Origin: Blasia pusilla
Lineage: Eukaryota; Marchantiophyta; Marchantiopsida; Blasiales
Reading direction: 5' to 3'
Length of the DNA stretch: 64,000 nucleotides
NCBI GenBank assembly: GCA_050084515.1
Contig: CM114271.1
Location: forward strand, 21,700,001-21,764,000
Below, piece by piece: positions 45,309-55,398 of this stretch. Made by a program: the position numbers and the translations under genes. A model generated the notes under the pieces. It was not told where the DNA came from and did not search any database. It worked only from the letters and a program-made list of their open reading frames with translations. How positions within the stretch are numbered: the stretch's first letter is position 1; each line of letters begins with the position of its first letter.

Positions 45309-46628
45309 TGTTCCCGAAAATGCCACCTCCTCGATAACGAAATTACTTTCTGTGCAGGATGAGTCGCGTTGATGAGTCGCTCCGATGAGTCGCCTCAATG
45401 AGTTGCCTCGATGAGTCGCTCGAATCGTCTCGCGATGAGTGGTCGTGTAAAGCGCCCCTTGGTATCTGGTCCGCTAAAGAGCAATCAAGATCCCGAAACA
45501 AAAAACCTGAAATGAGCGAACGCTAGCCTATTTATACTTTTCGAGCCGTTGGGCTCACCGTTGGGTCGCATCGTCATTTCGACGGCGACGTGTCGGCCGT
45601 TATGGAGGTCTGGACGTGAAAACCACCAACCCAACGGTCTTCGACGGGTTGGAGGCATCCGTCCTAGCCGAGATATCCTAGAAACCCGTCGGAGTCCGAC
45701 AGGTTGCCTGCCTCCACCGTCTTAGGGGAAGAACGCGAGGTACCCGCGCGACCCGTTGATGACCAACGGGTTGCACCCTTCCCTCGTCTTGGGATAACAA
45801 GGCGGGATACCTGCGCAACTTGTCGAAGGCCAAAAGGTTGCACGATTCCTTCATGTGAGCGTTACAAGGCGAGGCACTTGCGCAACCCGTCGGAGGCCGA
45901 CGGGTTGCACGCTTCCCTCATCTTGGGGTAATAGGCGGGGTACCTGCGCAACTTGTCGGAGGCCGACGGGTTGCACGCTTCCTTCATGTAAGCGTAACAA
46001 GGCAAGGTACTTGCGCAACCCTTCGGAGGCCGGCGGGTTGCACGCTTCCCTCATCTTGGGGTAATAGGCGAGGTACTGGGCAACTCGTCGGTTACAGACA
46101 CGTTGCACTTTTTTCTATCCCTCGGGCAACAATGTGACAATAGATAGTTCTGAGGCAACCTCTTGCAATCCGACGGGTCACAAGGTCTACCCTGAGTTGG
46201 ACAATCCCGTAACAATCCCCAGCTATTAGTTACCTTAGCAAATGCAAGGGATGTCTCGTGTTTGATGCTAGCAAAATCGTCTCAAAAGACCATTAGTCGG
46301 CATGAAGGGTGTACCAACCCAACGGACTCCAACGGCTTCCAATTTGCATTGGGACACGGAAACAAAAAATGGAATTGGGTGCTTTGCAACCCACGTCTCT
46401 GATTCCCAAATTCTGCAACCCATCGGACTCCGACAGGTTGCAACAAAATTGAATCCATCATGTCAAAAAATCTCACCTACCAAAATTCATCTTGTCAGTC
46501 AAATTCTGTCAAGAGAATCAGAGTCCCTATTCACTTTAAATTGAACATTCTCATTCTTATTCTCATTCCCATACCCATTCTTATCCTCATTCTTATTCTC
46601 TATCTCCTCCCGGTGGAATCTTCTCGGA
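45309..46628. promoter_or_regulatory. Divergent intergenic region of transposon A with palindromes
   Basis: Separates the minus-strand methyltransferase-like gene from the plus-strand transposase gene and so should hold both promoters. About eleven palindrome variants lie between 45620 and 46440. Those at 45882, 45948, 46015 and 46080 are spaced 65-67 bp, and the central dinucleotides are mostly GG/CC (GGAGGCC) rather than the GGACTCC of the intron form. Near 45370-45440 there is a short GATGAGTCGC repeat. Confidence 0.7.
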
Positions 46629-48683
46629 ATGGATAATTATGTGAAGCTCACTTGTGGCAGTCATCTAGCGGCCCTTCCTCAATCAAAAATCGTTCGACCG
46701 CAAGCTCGTGAGTCTTTCATACCAATGGATGAAAATTTTCTCTCAGTTCGATTTCTTCTCCAAATTGGAACCATCTTTATATCCAAGGATGTTAGGATGG
46801 ACGGTATGGAGGACATAATAGGTGAGACAATCCAGCGAATGATTGCAGACCGTAAAGTATGGAATCTCCTACCTCTAGCAAATGATCAATACAGAGTTTA
46901 CGGCTTGCCTCTGAATTCCTCTGTTTCCCAAGTAGATGGTCGAGAATTTCCTAGTTCACCGAGCTCTACTTTGGCAACTCCTAGCTCAGTAGATCCGGCA
47001 TCGGCTCCAACTTCACACGTTCGTTACAATGGTGTACTTCCTGAAGAAATTCCCGATGTTGTCAACCTCAGTGGATCGGTCAGACACCAACCGGGCCCTC
47101 TGTCTGCCTACTCGTTCCTCTTGCGGATATCAGGCAATAGTTTGCTATCGCCTCTGGCCTTGAAAATGTTCAAGCACATTCTTGTCAATGAGCTGCGGCC
47201 CACGTACGATGGTAATTATATTTTTGGGTTGCCTCCACTTGCTGCTCCTGCTCAAAAGAAAGATGGAGGACGCTTGAAGGGTATGGACAGAAAGTCTGAT
47301 TGTCATCGATGGTGCAGGCTTCAACGGACTAGTGCTTCAATTTCAGATGGTCCTTGGATTTTCTCCCACCGCCAATTCGTTGGAGCCTTGGAGTGTAGAA
47401 GTCCAACATGCCCGTATCTAGAGCACAACGGACAAGTCAATACATTGCAATTCCCCCCCAAGAATGCAGAAACTCCATATGAGGTCGGTGCCACCATACC
47501 GCCGGGAGGTCATCGATGTCCTCATTGTCAAGCATCCCCTTTTTGCGAACTTTTTATGGTATTACTACTTGACACGAGAGATAACCAACGAGTAATTGGA
47601 GATGAACAGGATAGCCTGGATGTTCAAGTCGGGTTGGAGCGTGTCCTCCATACATATTCTTCATTATCCATGACTTGGGCTCCACGTCAAAGTACACAAG
47701 GCTGGCAATTCATGTTGGCTCCCACACTCATCCTGTGACCGATGCAATTCAGAGACACATCAAGGAGGATGTGGCAAAGAAAGTGGCCGAGATCTTGAGA
47801 AACTCTCCGGGTTCAAAGCCCGGAGTGATCAAGCTAACAACAGCATCACAAATTTGCAAACAATTGCTTGGAATCCTTGGATAGGGCGAGATCACGGCTG
47901 CTGAGGAGAAACAACCTTGGGAAAATCTCGCATTTCTCGCTGATCGTGAATGCTTCCGAATTTTTGCGTCAAATACGGGTACTCGATGGAAAGACGGCCA
48001 AAATGGATTTCATTGCCAGAATCAAGGCCAACTCCATATTTCCATTCATTTAGAGATGGCAATTCATGGGCTAGGGAGGCAAAGGATCCAGGGTCGATGT
48101 CTTCAAAATGTCAACGACAGGTCCGTCGAGTGGCCTCGATCTTATAGATCGAATGAGGGAAGGGGAAGATCTTTACGGTAGTTGGGTAAGCTTTGATATT
48201 TGCTACAGAGTGCTGAACGGATGGTTGAAAATGGGTGCTCATGTTTATGACCATGTGGAGAAGGGACTCAAAACTATATTTGTCTGTGAAGTAAAAGCAA
48301 AAGACATTGGCAGTTTGAAGATCTGTTGGTTACTCTTATTAGAGGTGGTGAAGGAAAACAAAAGGCCACCTCCGGAAATTTATGGGTTCATGGCGGACAA
48401 TGCACAACCTGGGTGGATTGCTATCAGGGAAGTGTTTTGGGGTGGGGAGGTTCAACCGGAGAGAGAAAGGTCGGATGCTTTCCATTGGCAACAATCTGTG
48501 ACCCGCTACACCAAATCTTGCATCAAGGAGAATAAGAGGAGGGAGCATGTCACTCTACTCCAACGCTGCAAGGACAACAAAACCTTGAAACAGGCCATGG
48601 AATGCCAAGAAGAAATTCATGGGTGGTGGAGGAAACATGCGATTGAGGGGAAGTACAAAGAGTTATGCTCTTGGTTGAGTTAG
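46629..48683 (+). pseudogene. MULE-like transposase, transposon A (N-terminal and catalytic parts)
   Basis: Frame 46629-47738 (369 codons) starts MDNYVKLTCGSHLAALPQSK. It ends in a Cys-rich block: CRSPTCPYLEHNGQVN, then CPHCQASPFC, which looks zinc-binding. A frameshift near 47720 leads to GSHTHPVTDAIQRHIKEDVA and SPGSKPGVIKLTTASQICKQ, resembling the region before the catalytic core of Mutator-like transposases. After further frame changes, 48108-48683 encodes a probable core: LKTIFVCEVKAKDIGS, PPPEIYGFMADNAQPGWIAI, REVFWGG and DAFHWQQSVTRYTKS. The D-x(5)-W-x-A-I and FHW-x-Q pattern is typical of MULE DDE domains. KDZ-type transposases are an alternative. Disabled by frameshifts. Confidence 0.6.
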
Positions 48684-48799
48684 TGGACTGTACAAATGAG
48701 ACAATGGGGAAACTTCATGCGGGAGGTGAGTTCACTAATTTGTCTCGCTGAAAATTGTTTGAAGAGTTGCAGCTAAAGGTGAGAAGCGTGGGCACTATA

Positions 48800-49170
48800 G
48801 GGATTTCAAACCAAAGAAACCAAGCAATTTGTCGGATGCGACATGTTGCCTCCCTGAGTGTTCAACCCATCGCTTATCGACGTGTTTCCTGAGTGTGCAA
48901 AGAGTCGAAACCTGACGGGTTGCAAGTCGCACAGCCAAATTTACTTGCAACCCATCCGAATCATACGGGTTGACGGGTTGCCTGAGAGTGCAACTAGTCA
49001 GAAAAGGACAGGTTGCAAGTGGCATGGCCAAATTTACTTGCAACCCGTCAAAATTCGACGGGTTGCACTAGGTGGTTCATGGGTGTTGCAACACGTCGGA
49101 ACCAATAGGTTATAGAGTCATTCATGGGATACCTCCAACTTGCAACCCGTCACGTTTCGACATGTAGCTT
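48800..49170. repeat. Palindrome cluster after the transposase core (transposon A)
   Basis: About eight palindrome variants (for example near 48826, 48864, 48899, 48948, 48989, 49038, 49087 and 49141) between two coding blocks of the transposase, so this is probably an intron. A TTGTTGCAG acceptor-like sequence near 49215-49224 precedes the next coding block. Confidence 0.7.
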
Positions 49171-49216
49171 TTTTTTTTGCTCATAGAGCTATTTTGGTTC
49201 CCTTATCACAGTGTCG

Positions 49217-49333
49217 TTGTTGCAGGGATTGAACATTTATGAAAATGCCTTCTGCCCCAACACAAGTGGAGCATAAAGTGTTCATTCCTCGTGGAGGTCA
49301 TCACAAGCATGCCAAAGAATTTCACTTGTGGAG
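49217..49333 (+). pseudogene. Transposase exon of transposon A, interrupted by a solo LTR
   Basis: Reads IEHL/MKMPSAPTQVEHKVFIPRG and GHHKHAKEFHLW, then is cut by the LTR at 49334. The continuation lies after the LTR at 50366. Confidence 0.5.
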
Positions 49334-50365
49334 TGTCACGACCCTCATAACCAAACAACACCAAATAGGCGCCAAGCGAAACATCAGAACTCAAGTGAAC
49401 TCACGCTGCGAGGTTTGCGCTTTGGAGAGGCGTTTGGAAAAGTCTCTTGGAAAAGTTTAAGAGACAAAACGTAGAACAGATCTAGAGTTGTGTGTTTCAT
49501 GCGTTAGTGGTCACAACCAGAAACCTAGACCAAACGCGAGCCAAGACTTGAGATGAGTTGAGTCTTGGGAGGTTGGTTGCCAAAGAGGTGAGAACCAGTT
49601 TGGAACACGACTAGCGTTTGGGAGAGTCTGACTGTGTTTAGGACCATAACTTTAAGCTTTGAGATGCATTCGGGACAAGTAAGAGCGCGTTGGAGAGATG
49701 ATCTTAAGACGCTTCCAACGCACTAAAGATCTCAGAAAATGCATAAGTATAGGCTCAGATATTGGCCGAAAACAATTGAGAGAGCAATCGGGTTGAGGGC
49801 CAATTGGAGAGGCCCAGATATTTTTCCCTAAATGTAGGAGGCCCTCATAGATCCCCAGAAGTACTAGTAAGGGAGTTCTCTCAGAGATGTCTCGGAACAC
49901 GAATCCCCACTTTGGGCGCCAAACGGCGTTTCAGAGACGGGATGGAACGGGAGTTTGGCGTTGGAACTCGAAACCCAAACCTGATCCAAGGGAGTGGACT
50001 TTGTACGCCACACTTGGATTCCAACCCGAGATTCACTTCGTGCGAGTCTTGGTGAGGAACTCATTGGATGTCCATCAGACAATTGGAACCGCTAGGCGCG
50101 AAACAGCGTTTCAAGTTCCTGAACCGACCAGAAAGTCTGTCCCAAGTCTTTCAAGATTTGTCCGTGTTGTAAACCGCGAAACTAGGAAGGTTGAGCTTGA
50201 TGAGAGTCAGAGACAAGAACTCAGAAAGTAATCCCGCTGATTGATCCAAGACCCGACTAACCAAAGTGTGTGTTTGGATGCAGATCACCGTTGAGAGCAT
50301 GACCTACTGAACGCACGCTTCCGCAACCAACAAGATTAACGTTCAAGGAGAGTAGGCGCACGACA
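49334..50365. mobile_element. Solo LTR, family III, copy 2, with target duplication TGGAG
   Basis: A 1032-bp block starting TGTCACGACCCTC and ending GGCGCACGACA. It is flanked by the 5-bp direct repeat TGGAG (49329-49333 and 50366-50370), the hallmark of an LTR retrotransposon insertion. It is similar throughout to 17242-18244. No internal retrotransposon sequence remains, as expected after LTR-LTR recombination. Confidence 0.9.
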
Positions 50366-50957
50366 TGGAGGCATGCCAACAAGACCAGGCAAGAGCAATG
50401 CTACAGTCTGCAGCATCCCATATCTTCCTCACAAAAGGCATAACAAAAGGAAGGGGGCCTTTGATCTACGAGCTCTATGTCAGGGCGGCTGTGAGATCGG
50501 GTGATGAGAAACTCTATGTGGAAGCCTTCAATCGGTGCGTAGCAGGAACTCCCCTCGAGCAAGACGTACACATTGGTGGGGATATTTGTGGGCGCATTTC
50601 AAGACGTCACATACAGATGGTGGTAGAGCAGTCCGAGCGAGACTCGTGGAGACTATATAAGTATCTTGACTTCAGGCAGGTGAAGAGGCAACATCGAGGA
50701 ACGAATCCGATGATTGATTTGGATGAGGAAATTATGCCGCCTAGGTATTCGGGGACCCCGGATTGCTCCCAAATCCATAATGGAGTAACTTCTCCAAAAT
50801 CAGTGAATGTTTTATTTCAAAAGCCCTTGGTTGCTGGAAGTTCGCAACATCCGGTCGCTGGGGTGGTTCAACAATATGGGATTCCGGTCATGGAGGTGGA
50901 TTACAACCTGAAACGGTGGCATATATCTCGGAGCAACCCTGGACGTGGACCCACTTG
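50366..50957 (+). pseudogene. Transposase, distal exon of transposon A
   Basis: Open frame 50365-50957: ACQQDQARAMLQSAASHIFL, YELYVRAAVRSGDEKLYVEA, HIGGDICGRISRRHIQMVV, YSGTPDCSQIHNGV, then QQYGIPVMEVDYNLKRWHIS. The last part recurs in copy B (61200-61350), which shows that both belong to one gene. The coding sequence stops at 50957 where a GA-rich repeat and methyltransferase fragment C have been joined. Its role within the transposase is unknown; it may precede the SWIM finger. Confidence 0.5.
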
Positions 50958-51075
50958 GGGGGCTGGTATTCTGGCAGGAGAGAGGAAGAGAGGAGAGGAA
51001 GAGAGGAAGAGAGGAGAGTCTCTCTTCAAAAAGGAAGAAAGGAGAGGAAGAGAGGAAGAGAGGAAGAGAGGAGAG
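50958..51075. repeat. GA-rich junction repeat, left of fragment C
   Basis: GGCTGGTATTCTGGCAGGAG is followed by GAGAGGAAGAGAGGAGAGGA-type repeats and a palindromic GGAGAGTCTCTCTT. The same unit borders fragment C on its right (52487-52560), and an inverted version is at 62525-62575. Confidence 0.75.
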
Positions 51076-52486
51076 TTCTTGATGACCCACGATTGCGCCG
51101 TCCTCCACTTCAGCGACCTCTTGACGCACTGCAATTTGAAGAGCTCGTCCTCGCTCCCTCCAGTCAAAACTAAGAAACAGCCCATGTCACTGAGATAAGC
51201 GTCTGCAAAGGAAAATAGGAGCGCGATCTGGTCATAAGAAAGAGGGACATTCCAGTCCGGGACCCCGTCGGATGGATTCTCGTCCCACAAGCGCAACCCC
51301 GAGGGCAAATCAGCAACGAGGAGATCCACCGCCACCTCTTCGACCTCCCCATGGACCGTCCAGGGAGCATGCGGGTTTCGTTGAATTTCGTCCCAGCGTT
51401 GTCAATTTCTCAATGGCGGGTGTCGACGCTTGGGAACTGAAACTTTTTAGCTCATCCTGAAGATTCGTGCAGTGAAGGATAACGCTTGTCCGGGTCGTTG
51501 TTTCTCTATGTCTTCCCAAGGATGATGGAGTGTATTCCACATCCTGGTCTGCTCCTTGGGACAACCCTGACGCCTCTCGCTTCCGCTTCTCCCGAGTCTG
51601 CGTTCGGCTTGTTGGGATCTCTATTACCTCAGACTCTGGTGGAGTTTTCTTTGCGGAGGACTTCGTCCGACCCTCTCTCCCCGCTCGCCCGGACGATTCT
51701 GGCTCTCGCCTTGAATCTTCAGCCTCTCTTTGGGAAGACTCAGCCTCGGAATTCTTCGATCCCCTCGCCTTGGCTTTGAGACCCGTTGTAGATTTCTCCT
51801 TGGCGGTGACGACCTTGGACACCAACTCCGCTATCTCGAGGGCTTGCTCCTCCCATCTCTTTTGAGAAGTCTTCAGGCTGCACAAAATTGGGGATGTCGT
51901 CCCTACCTGCGGCCACTACATCATAGAGCAGGCATAGATCTTTCTCCGTTATATCCTCAGGGTCGTTGAAGTCCAGCCAAATCGGGCAATTCTCCACCTC
52001 CCAATCGGACATGCTTTGAGCCATCTCCATGTCGTACATGGAAAATGGCTCTCCATCAGGCGGAGAAGCCCACAATTTGCAGTCTGTCGATATTTTTTGC
52101 CATGTACCTACATTCTTACAATGGACGAGGTACCTAAACACCCTGCGTTGGGCAGCTCTTAGTTGAGATGCATCGGCTGCCTGCTCCTGAAGATCTCGCT
52201 TCTTCTTTGCGAAATCCCTTTTTTTCGCCTCTATTTCTTCGTCAAGGTCTGCCTGAGGGAGGATGCAATCCTTGAACATCGTCCTGAAACCAGGGTTTTT
52301 AATGGGCTTGTCCCGCATGTCATCAAGCCAAAGTTCAAAATCCTCAGCACTCTCCAGGTTTGCTTCCTCCGGAATTGGCTCTATTCTTTTCAACTCCGCT
52401 TGGAGACCCACGAGCATGGACTTCCTGAGAAGCCGCAACGCATCACAAAATGACCATTCACGGAGCCAGTGGGAGATCACTAGATG
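51076..52486 (-). pseudogene. Methyltransferase-like exon 3 fragment (copy C)
   Basis: About 1.4 kb homologous to 55430-56835 of copy B, on the minus strand. It retains HWLREWSFCDALRLLRKSML, ILPQADLDEEIEAKKRDFAK, FRYLVHCKNVGTWQK, the Ser/Glu/Lys-rich region and VADLPSGLRLWDENP with VPLSYDQIALLFSFADAYL. One frameshift lies near 51865. The fragment has neither exon boundary and is bordered on both sides by near-identical GA-rich repeats, within what was the transposase gene of copy A. Confidence 0.7.
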
Positions 52487-52565
52487 AGGGGGCTGGTATT
52501 CTAGCAAGAGAGAGTAAGAGAGGAGAGGAAGAGAGGAAGAGAGGAGAGTCTCTCTTAAAAAAAAG
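52487..52565. repeat. GA-rich junction repeat, right of fragment C
   Basis: GGCTGGTATTCTAGCAAGAG, then AGAGAGGAGAGGAAGAGAGG-type repeats and GGAGAGTCTCTCTT. A direct repeat of 50958-51025 with few differences. Confidence 0.75.
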
Positions 52566-53090
52566 GGCCAAATCCGCCTCCTCTCTTCAAAACTTTTTGA
52601 CATATTTGAAATTTTTGTTTGCTTTCAAATTCATGAAATCTTTAGAAGAGAGTAGGTAGTGGTCCACATTCGGGCCTAAAGAAACCTCCTTTTTCCAGGG
52701 GGCGAAAAAAAAGTAGACATCATAAGACCACTACAAACATTTTTCCATCACTCTCCATGTGAGCCTAAGTTTCTTAACATTGCCTGTCTCGGTCTACAAT
52801 AAGCAGTGCCCATGGGTATTTTTGTTGCGGGACCACTCGGATGCGCATCGGTACGATGCCAACCTCTCTTTTTGCAGGGATTGTTGCCTGCATCATGGCC
52901 TCCCTTGAATTGCCTCATAACCCACTTTCTGTTGGTTATGAATTGTGTCTGCTCAAGACCAACTTTGTGAAATGTGAACACATGATACGATAATTGAACC
53001 AAAAGATTGTTAGCTGTCTAGAGTAAAGAGGAACTGATGTGCCTTCATTCAGATCCTAAATCTGAGAAACCGAGAAGCTGCACCCCTCCC
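52566..53090 (+). other. Uncharacterised spacer with a possible exon
   Basis: A TTTTTGCAG acceptor-like sequence at about 52870-52878 precedes a short plus-strand frame (about 52879-52995) reading ACIMASLELPHNPLSVGYEL and KCEHMIR before a stop. This may be a remnant of another transposon gene, but I cannot identify it. Confidence 0.3.
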
Positions 53091-53905
53091 AACCCGTCGA
53101 AATTTTATAGGTTGCAACTCTTGCAACCCGTCGGAATCAGATGGCTTGCACCCCTTGCAAGCAAGTTCACCATAACAAAGGAAAGATTTTGAGAAGTGAT
53201 TCCCTTCCACCCTGCACCCATGAAAATCCAACAGGTTGGGAATCCGAAATGGTAATCCGCAGGTAGTAGAAATCCTGCACATCTTAGACAAGAAAAGAAG
53301 CCTACAACTGGTTTGACGAATCTAGGGGAACGAGCCAAAAGTGAAGAAGCCGGCCACAATGCGTCAGAAGTTGGTCTCAGAGGGAAAGAGTCCGATCACT
53401 CAAGCAGCCAACCTGTCGGAATCCGACAACTTGCCTGGAAATGGTTAAAAAGTTGCAATGGTCAAAAAGTGAAAAGTTGCAACCCGTCGGAATCATACGG
53501 GTTGCAAAATTGTCATTCTGAGTAGCTAGAAGAACGCAATCCACAAGTCCAAAAAAAATATTCAGCAAACTTTTCCAAACACCATTATCGGTTGAAAAAA
53601 TCTCGTCCTTTATTACATCCGAAGGAATCTCGGAAATTTATATTTGACGTAGTCTATGATTTCTTCAGCCTCGTCATCTACAAATCTACTCCTAATTCTC
53701 CAAGGTTCCTGTACAAAAGGAATGTCCTGGGATACAAATGGCTCCTCTAGCCGATTGTAGACTGGGATCGAAAATGTTGGCAAATTTGAGAGCCTTGGTC
53801 CCTCCCCCCCCTCCTCTAGGTACACCATAACGGTCCCATGTAACCTGATTTGAGTCCCACCGCCTTCCTCGGCAGTATATCTTGTACGCTTTGCAATGAG
53901 ACACC
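53091..53905 (-). mobile_element. Duplicated terminal region of the A/B transposon family with a different last exon
   Basis: 53250-53700 is colinear with the terminal region of copy B (53940-54380): GTAGTAGAAATCCTGCACA, CTAGGGGAACGAGCC, GTCCGATCACTCAAGCAGCC, two 27-bp palindromes (about 53407 and 53479), then a shared segment around TTTATTACATCCGAA. Beyond it the minus-strand frame 53613-53945 encodes a different C-terminus (LPTFSIPVYNRLEEPF, PWRIRSRFVDDEAEEIIDYV) instead of the methyltransferase motif X/I exon. This indicates a related element or gene variant next to copy B. Confidence 0.45.
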
Positions 53906-54434
53906 CATCCAGTATCAATATGTGCTCCGTCATTGGAAATACCATGATGGCAATCCAAGAGGTAGTAGGAATCCAACACGTCTGAGAGAAGAGAAGAAGC
54001 CTACGCCTTGTTTGACGATACTAGGGGAAGGTGCCAAAGTGAAGAAGCCCGCCAAATTGCCTCTTAAGTTGGACCAATAGGGAAAGAGTCCGATCACTCA
54101 CGCAGCCAACTTGTCGGAATCCGACAGATTGCTTGGAAATGGTTAAAAAGATGCAGTGGTCAAAAAGTGAAAAGTTGCAAACCGTGGAAATCCGACGGGT
54201 TGCAAAATAGAAGTCCTCGGAGTACATAGACGATCACATTTGAAAAGACATAAAAGATATTCAGCAAACTTTTAGAAACACCACCATCGTTCAAAAAAAT
54301 CTTGTCCTTTATTACATCCGAAAGAAGCTCGGAACTGTACATTTCATCTATTCTATGAAATCTTTTGCCCTCGTCATCAAATAAATCCCTACTCCAAACG
54401 CTGCAGTCAAGCTGGGTCCTTGAGTTCTTTGAAC
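53906..54434. mobile_element. 3'-side terminal region of transposon B
   Basis: Colinear with 39797-40316 of copy A. Two palindromes lie near 54109 and 54176. It leads into the 3' end of the methyltransferase-like gene. The outer boundary of the element is not resolved. Confidence 0.6.
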
Positions 54435-54947
54435 TCACTCGTCATCGTCCGAGAGCTCTTGCAAAATTATTGTCGGCCTTGCCCTCCCGATTTTCGGAAT
54501 CGTGGGAAGTGACGATGGTGTCACTACCAATGGTAGGTCTGGAACCGGAGCTCTCGGCTTCAGAGGAGAGTTATACGCCCCAACTAGCCTGTCGTAATCT
54601 GCCTTTGCCTCCTTGCAAAGGTCAAATAGTTCCTGCCTTCCCTCGAGGCAGAGAATGTTCCTGCCACTCTGCCAAACGCCTTTGATACTCGCCCCTGAAA
54701 GGCCCACTAAGTCGAACACCAAGTCACCCGGCCTTGAGCAGAGCTCGATGAGCGTTTGCATTAGGGTTGGCGATGTTTCCCTTCGTCCAAGTAGTGGGGT
54801 ACCGTCTTGCATGAAAATTTCCGGGGGGGAATTGTATAAACTATCTAAGTTGTACCCATCAGAGCATGGATCCACGGGATCCTGGATCTTAAACACCTGG
54901 AAGTTGTGCTCGGGCTGAACGAAGCAGTAATCATAGGAGTGGTCCAT
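54435..54947 (-). CDS. Methyltransferase-like gene of transposon B, exon 4 (motifs X and I)
   Basis: Exon 4 begins after CTTTACAG (54948-54955), phase 0: MDHSYDYCFVQPEHNFQVFK, then DPVDPCSDGYNLDSLY, GTPLLGRRETSPTLMQTLIE, CSRPGDLVFDLVGLSG and SGRNILCLEGRQELFDL. In beta-class N6-adenine/N4-cytosine methyltransferases motif X and motif I are C-terminal to motif IV, in exactly this order, and the PGD-x-V-x-D strand is typical. The glycine loop is LVGLSGAS rather than FAGSGTT. A proline-rich linker and an acidic ELSDDDE tail end the protein. 170 codons, open throughout. Confidence 0.65.
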   Translation of the reverse strand: MDHSYDYCFVQPEHNFQVFKIQDPVDPCSDGYNLDSLYNSPPEIFMQDGTPLLGRRETSPTLMQTLIELCSRPGDLVFDLVGLSGASIKGVWQSGRNILCLEGRQELFDLCKEAKADYDRLVGAYNSPLKPRAPVPDLPLVVTPSSLPTIPKIGRARPTIILQELSDDDE

Positions 54948-55398
54948 CTGTAAAGAAGCACGTTGGAAACAATGTCAGCAACTTGGCCACTGGTCTACTC
55001 TCAATATGGTGACATAATGTGCAACACGTCACCAAAGAACTTTGCTTAAGCCCAGAGAACTTCTTTATAATACTAACATTGGAGCAACCTGTCGGAGTCC
55101 GACCGGTTGTTTTTGTCCATGACCAAACCGTCGGAAGGCGACGGGTTTCTGTCTTAGAGTGGAGAAGAGGGAAAACGCATTACCACCGGAAGCACAGGGA
55201 AAAAGCATAAGCACCTGCAGGTGCTTATGCTTTTTCCCTGTGCTTCCGGAAAGGTGCAACCCGTCTGAAAGCGACGGGTTGCTCTCAGCCAAGCATGGGC
55301 TGCTCTAAGCCAGCAACCTATCGCCTTCCGACGGGTTGCTCACGGACAAAAACAACACGTCGGAGAAATACAATCTGGAGACAGGAATAGAGCCTTAC
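54948..55398. repeat. Intron 3 of the transposon B gene, with palindromes
   Basis: Holds palindrome copies near 55084, 55124, 55254 and 55313 and the 64-bp perfect palindrome at 55186-55249. Bounded by the GTAAGG donor (55398-55393 on the minus strand) and the exon 4 acceptor. Confidence 0.7.
55186..55249. repeat. 64-bp perfect palindrome without spacer
   Basis: Centred on CTGCAG between 55217 and 55218, with exact 32-bp arms from CCGG to CCGG. Copy A has only one arm equivalent (AGGAAAAGCATAAGCAC near 41153), so the palindrome arose by inverted duplication in copy B. Located in an intron. Confidence 0.95.

Noticed and set aside
45851-46108. Repeat proteins with PVGLRQVA or NPSDSDGL units
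   Set aside because: These peptides are translations of the 27-bp palindromes in non-coding regions, appear in several frames and on both strands, and have no start or domain context.
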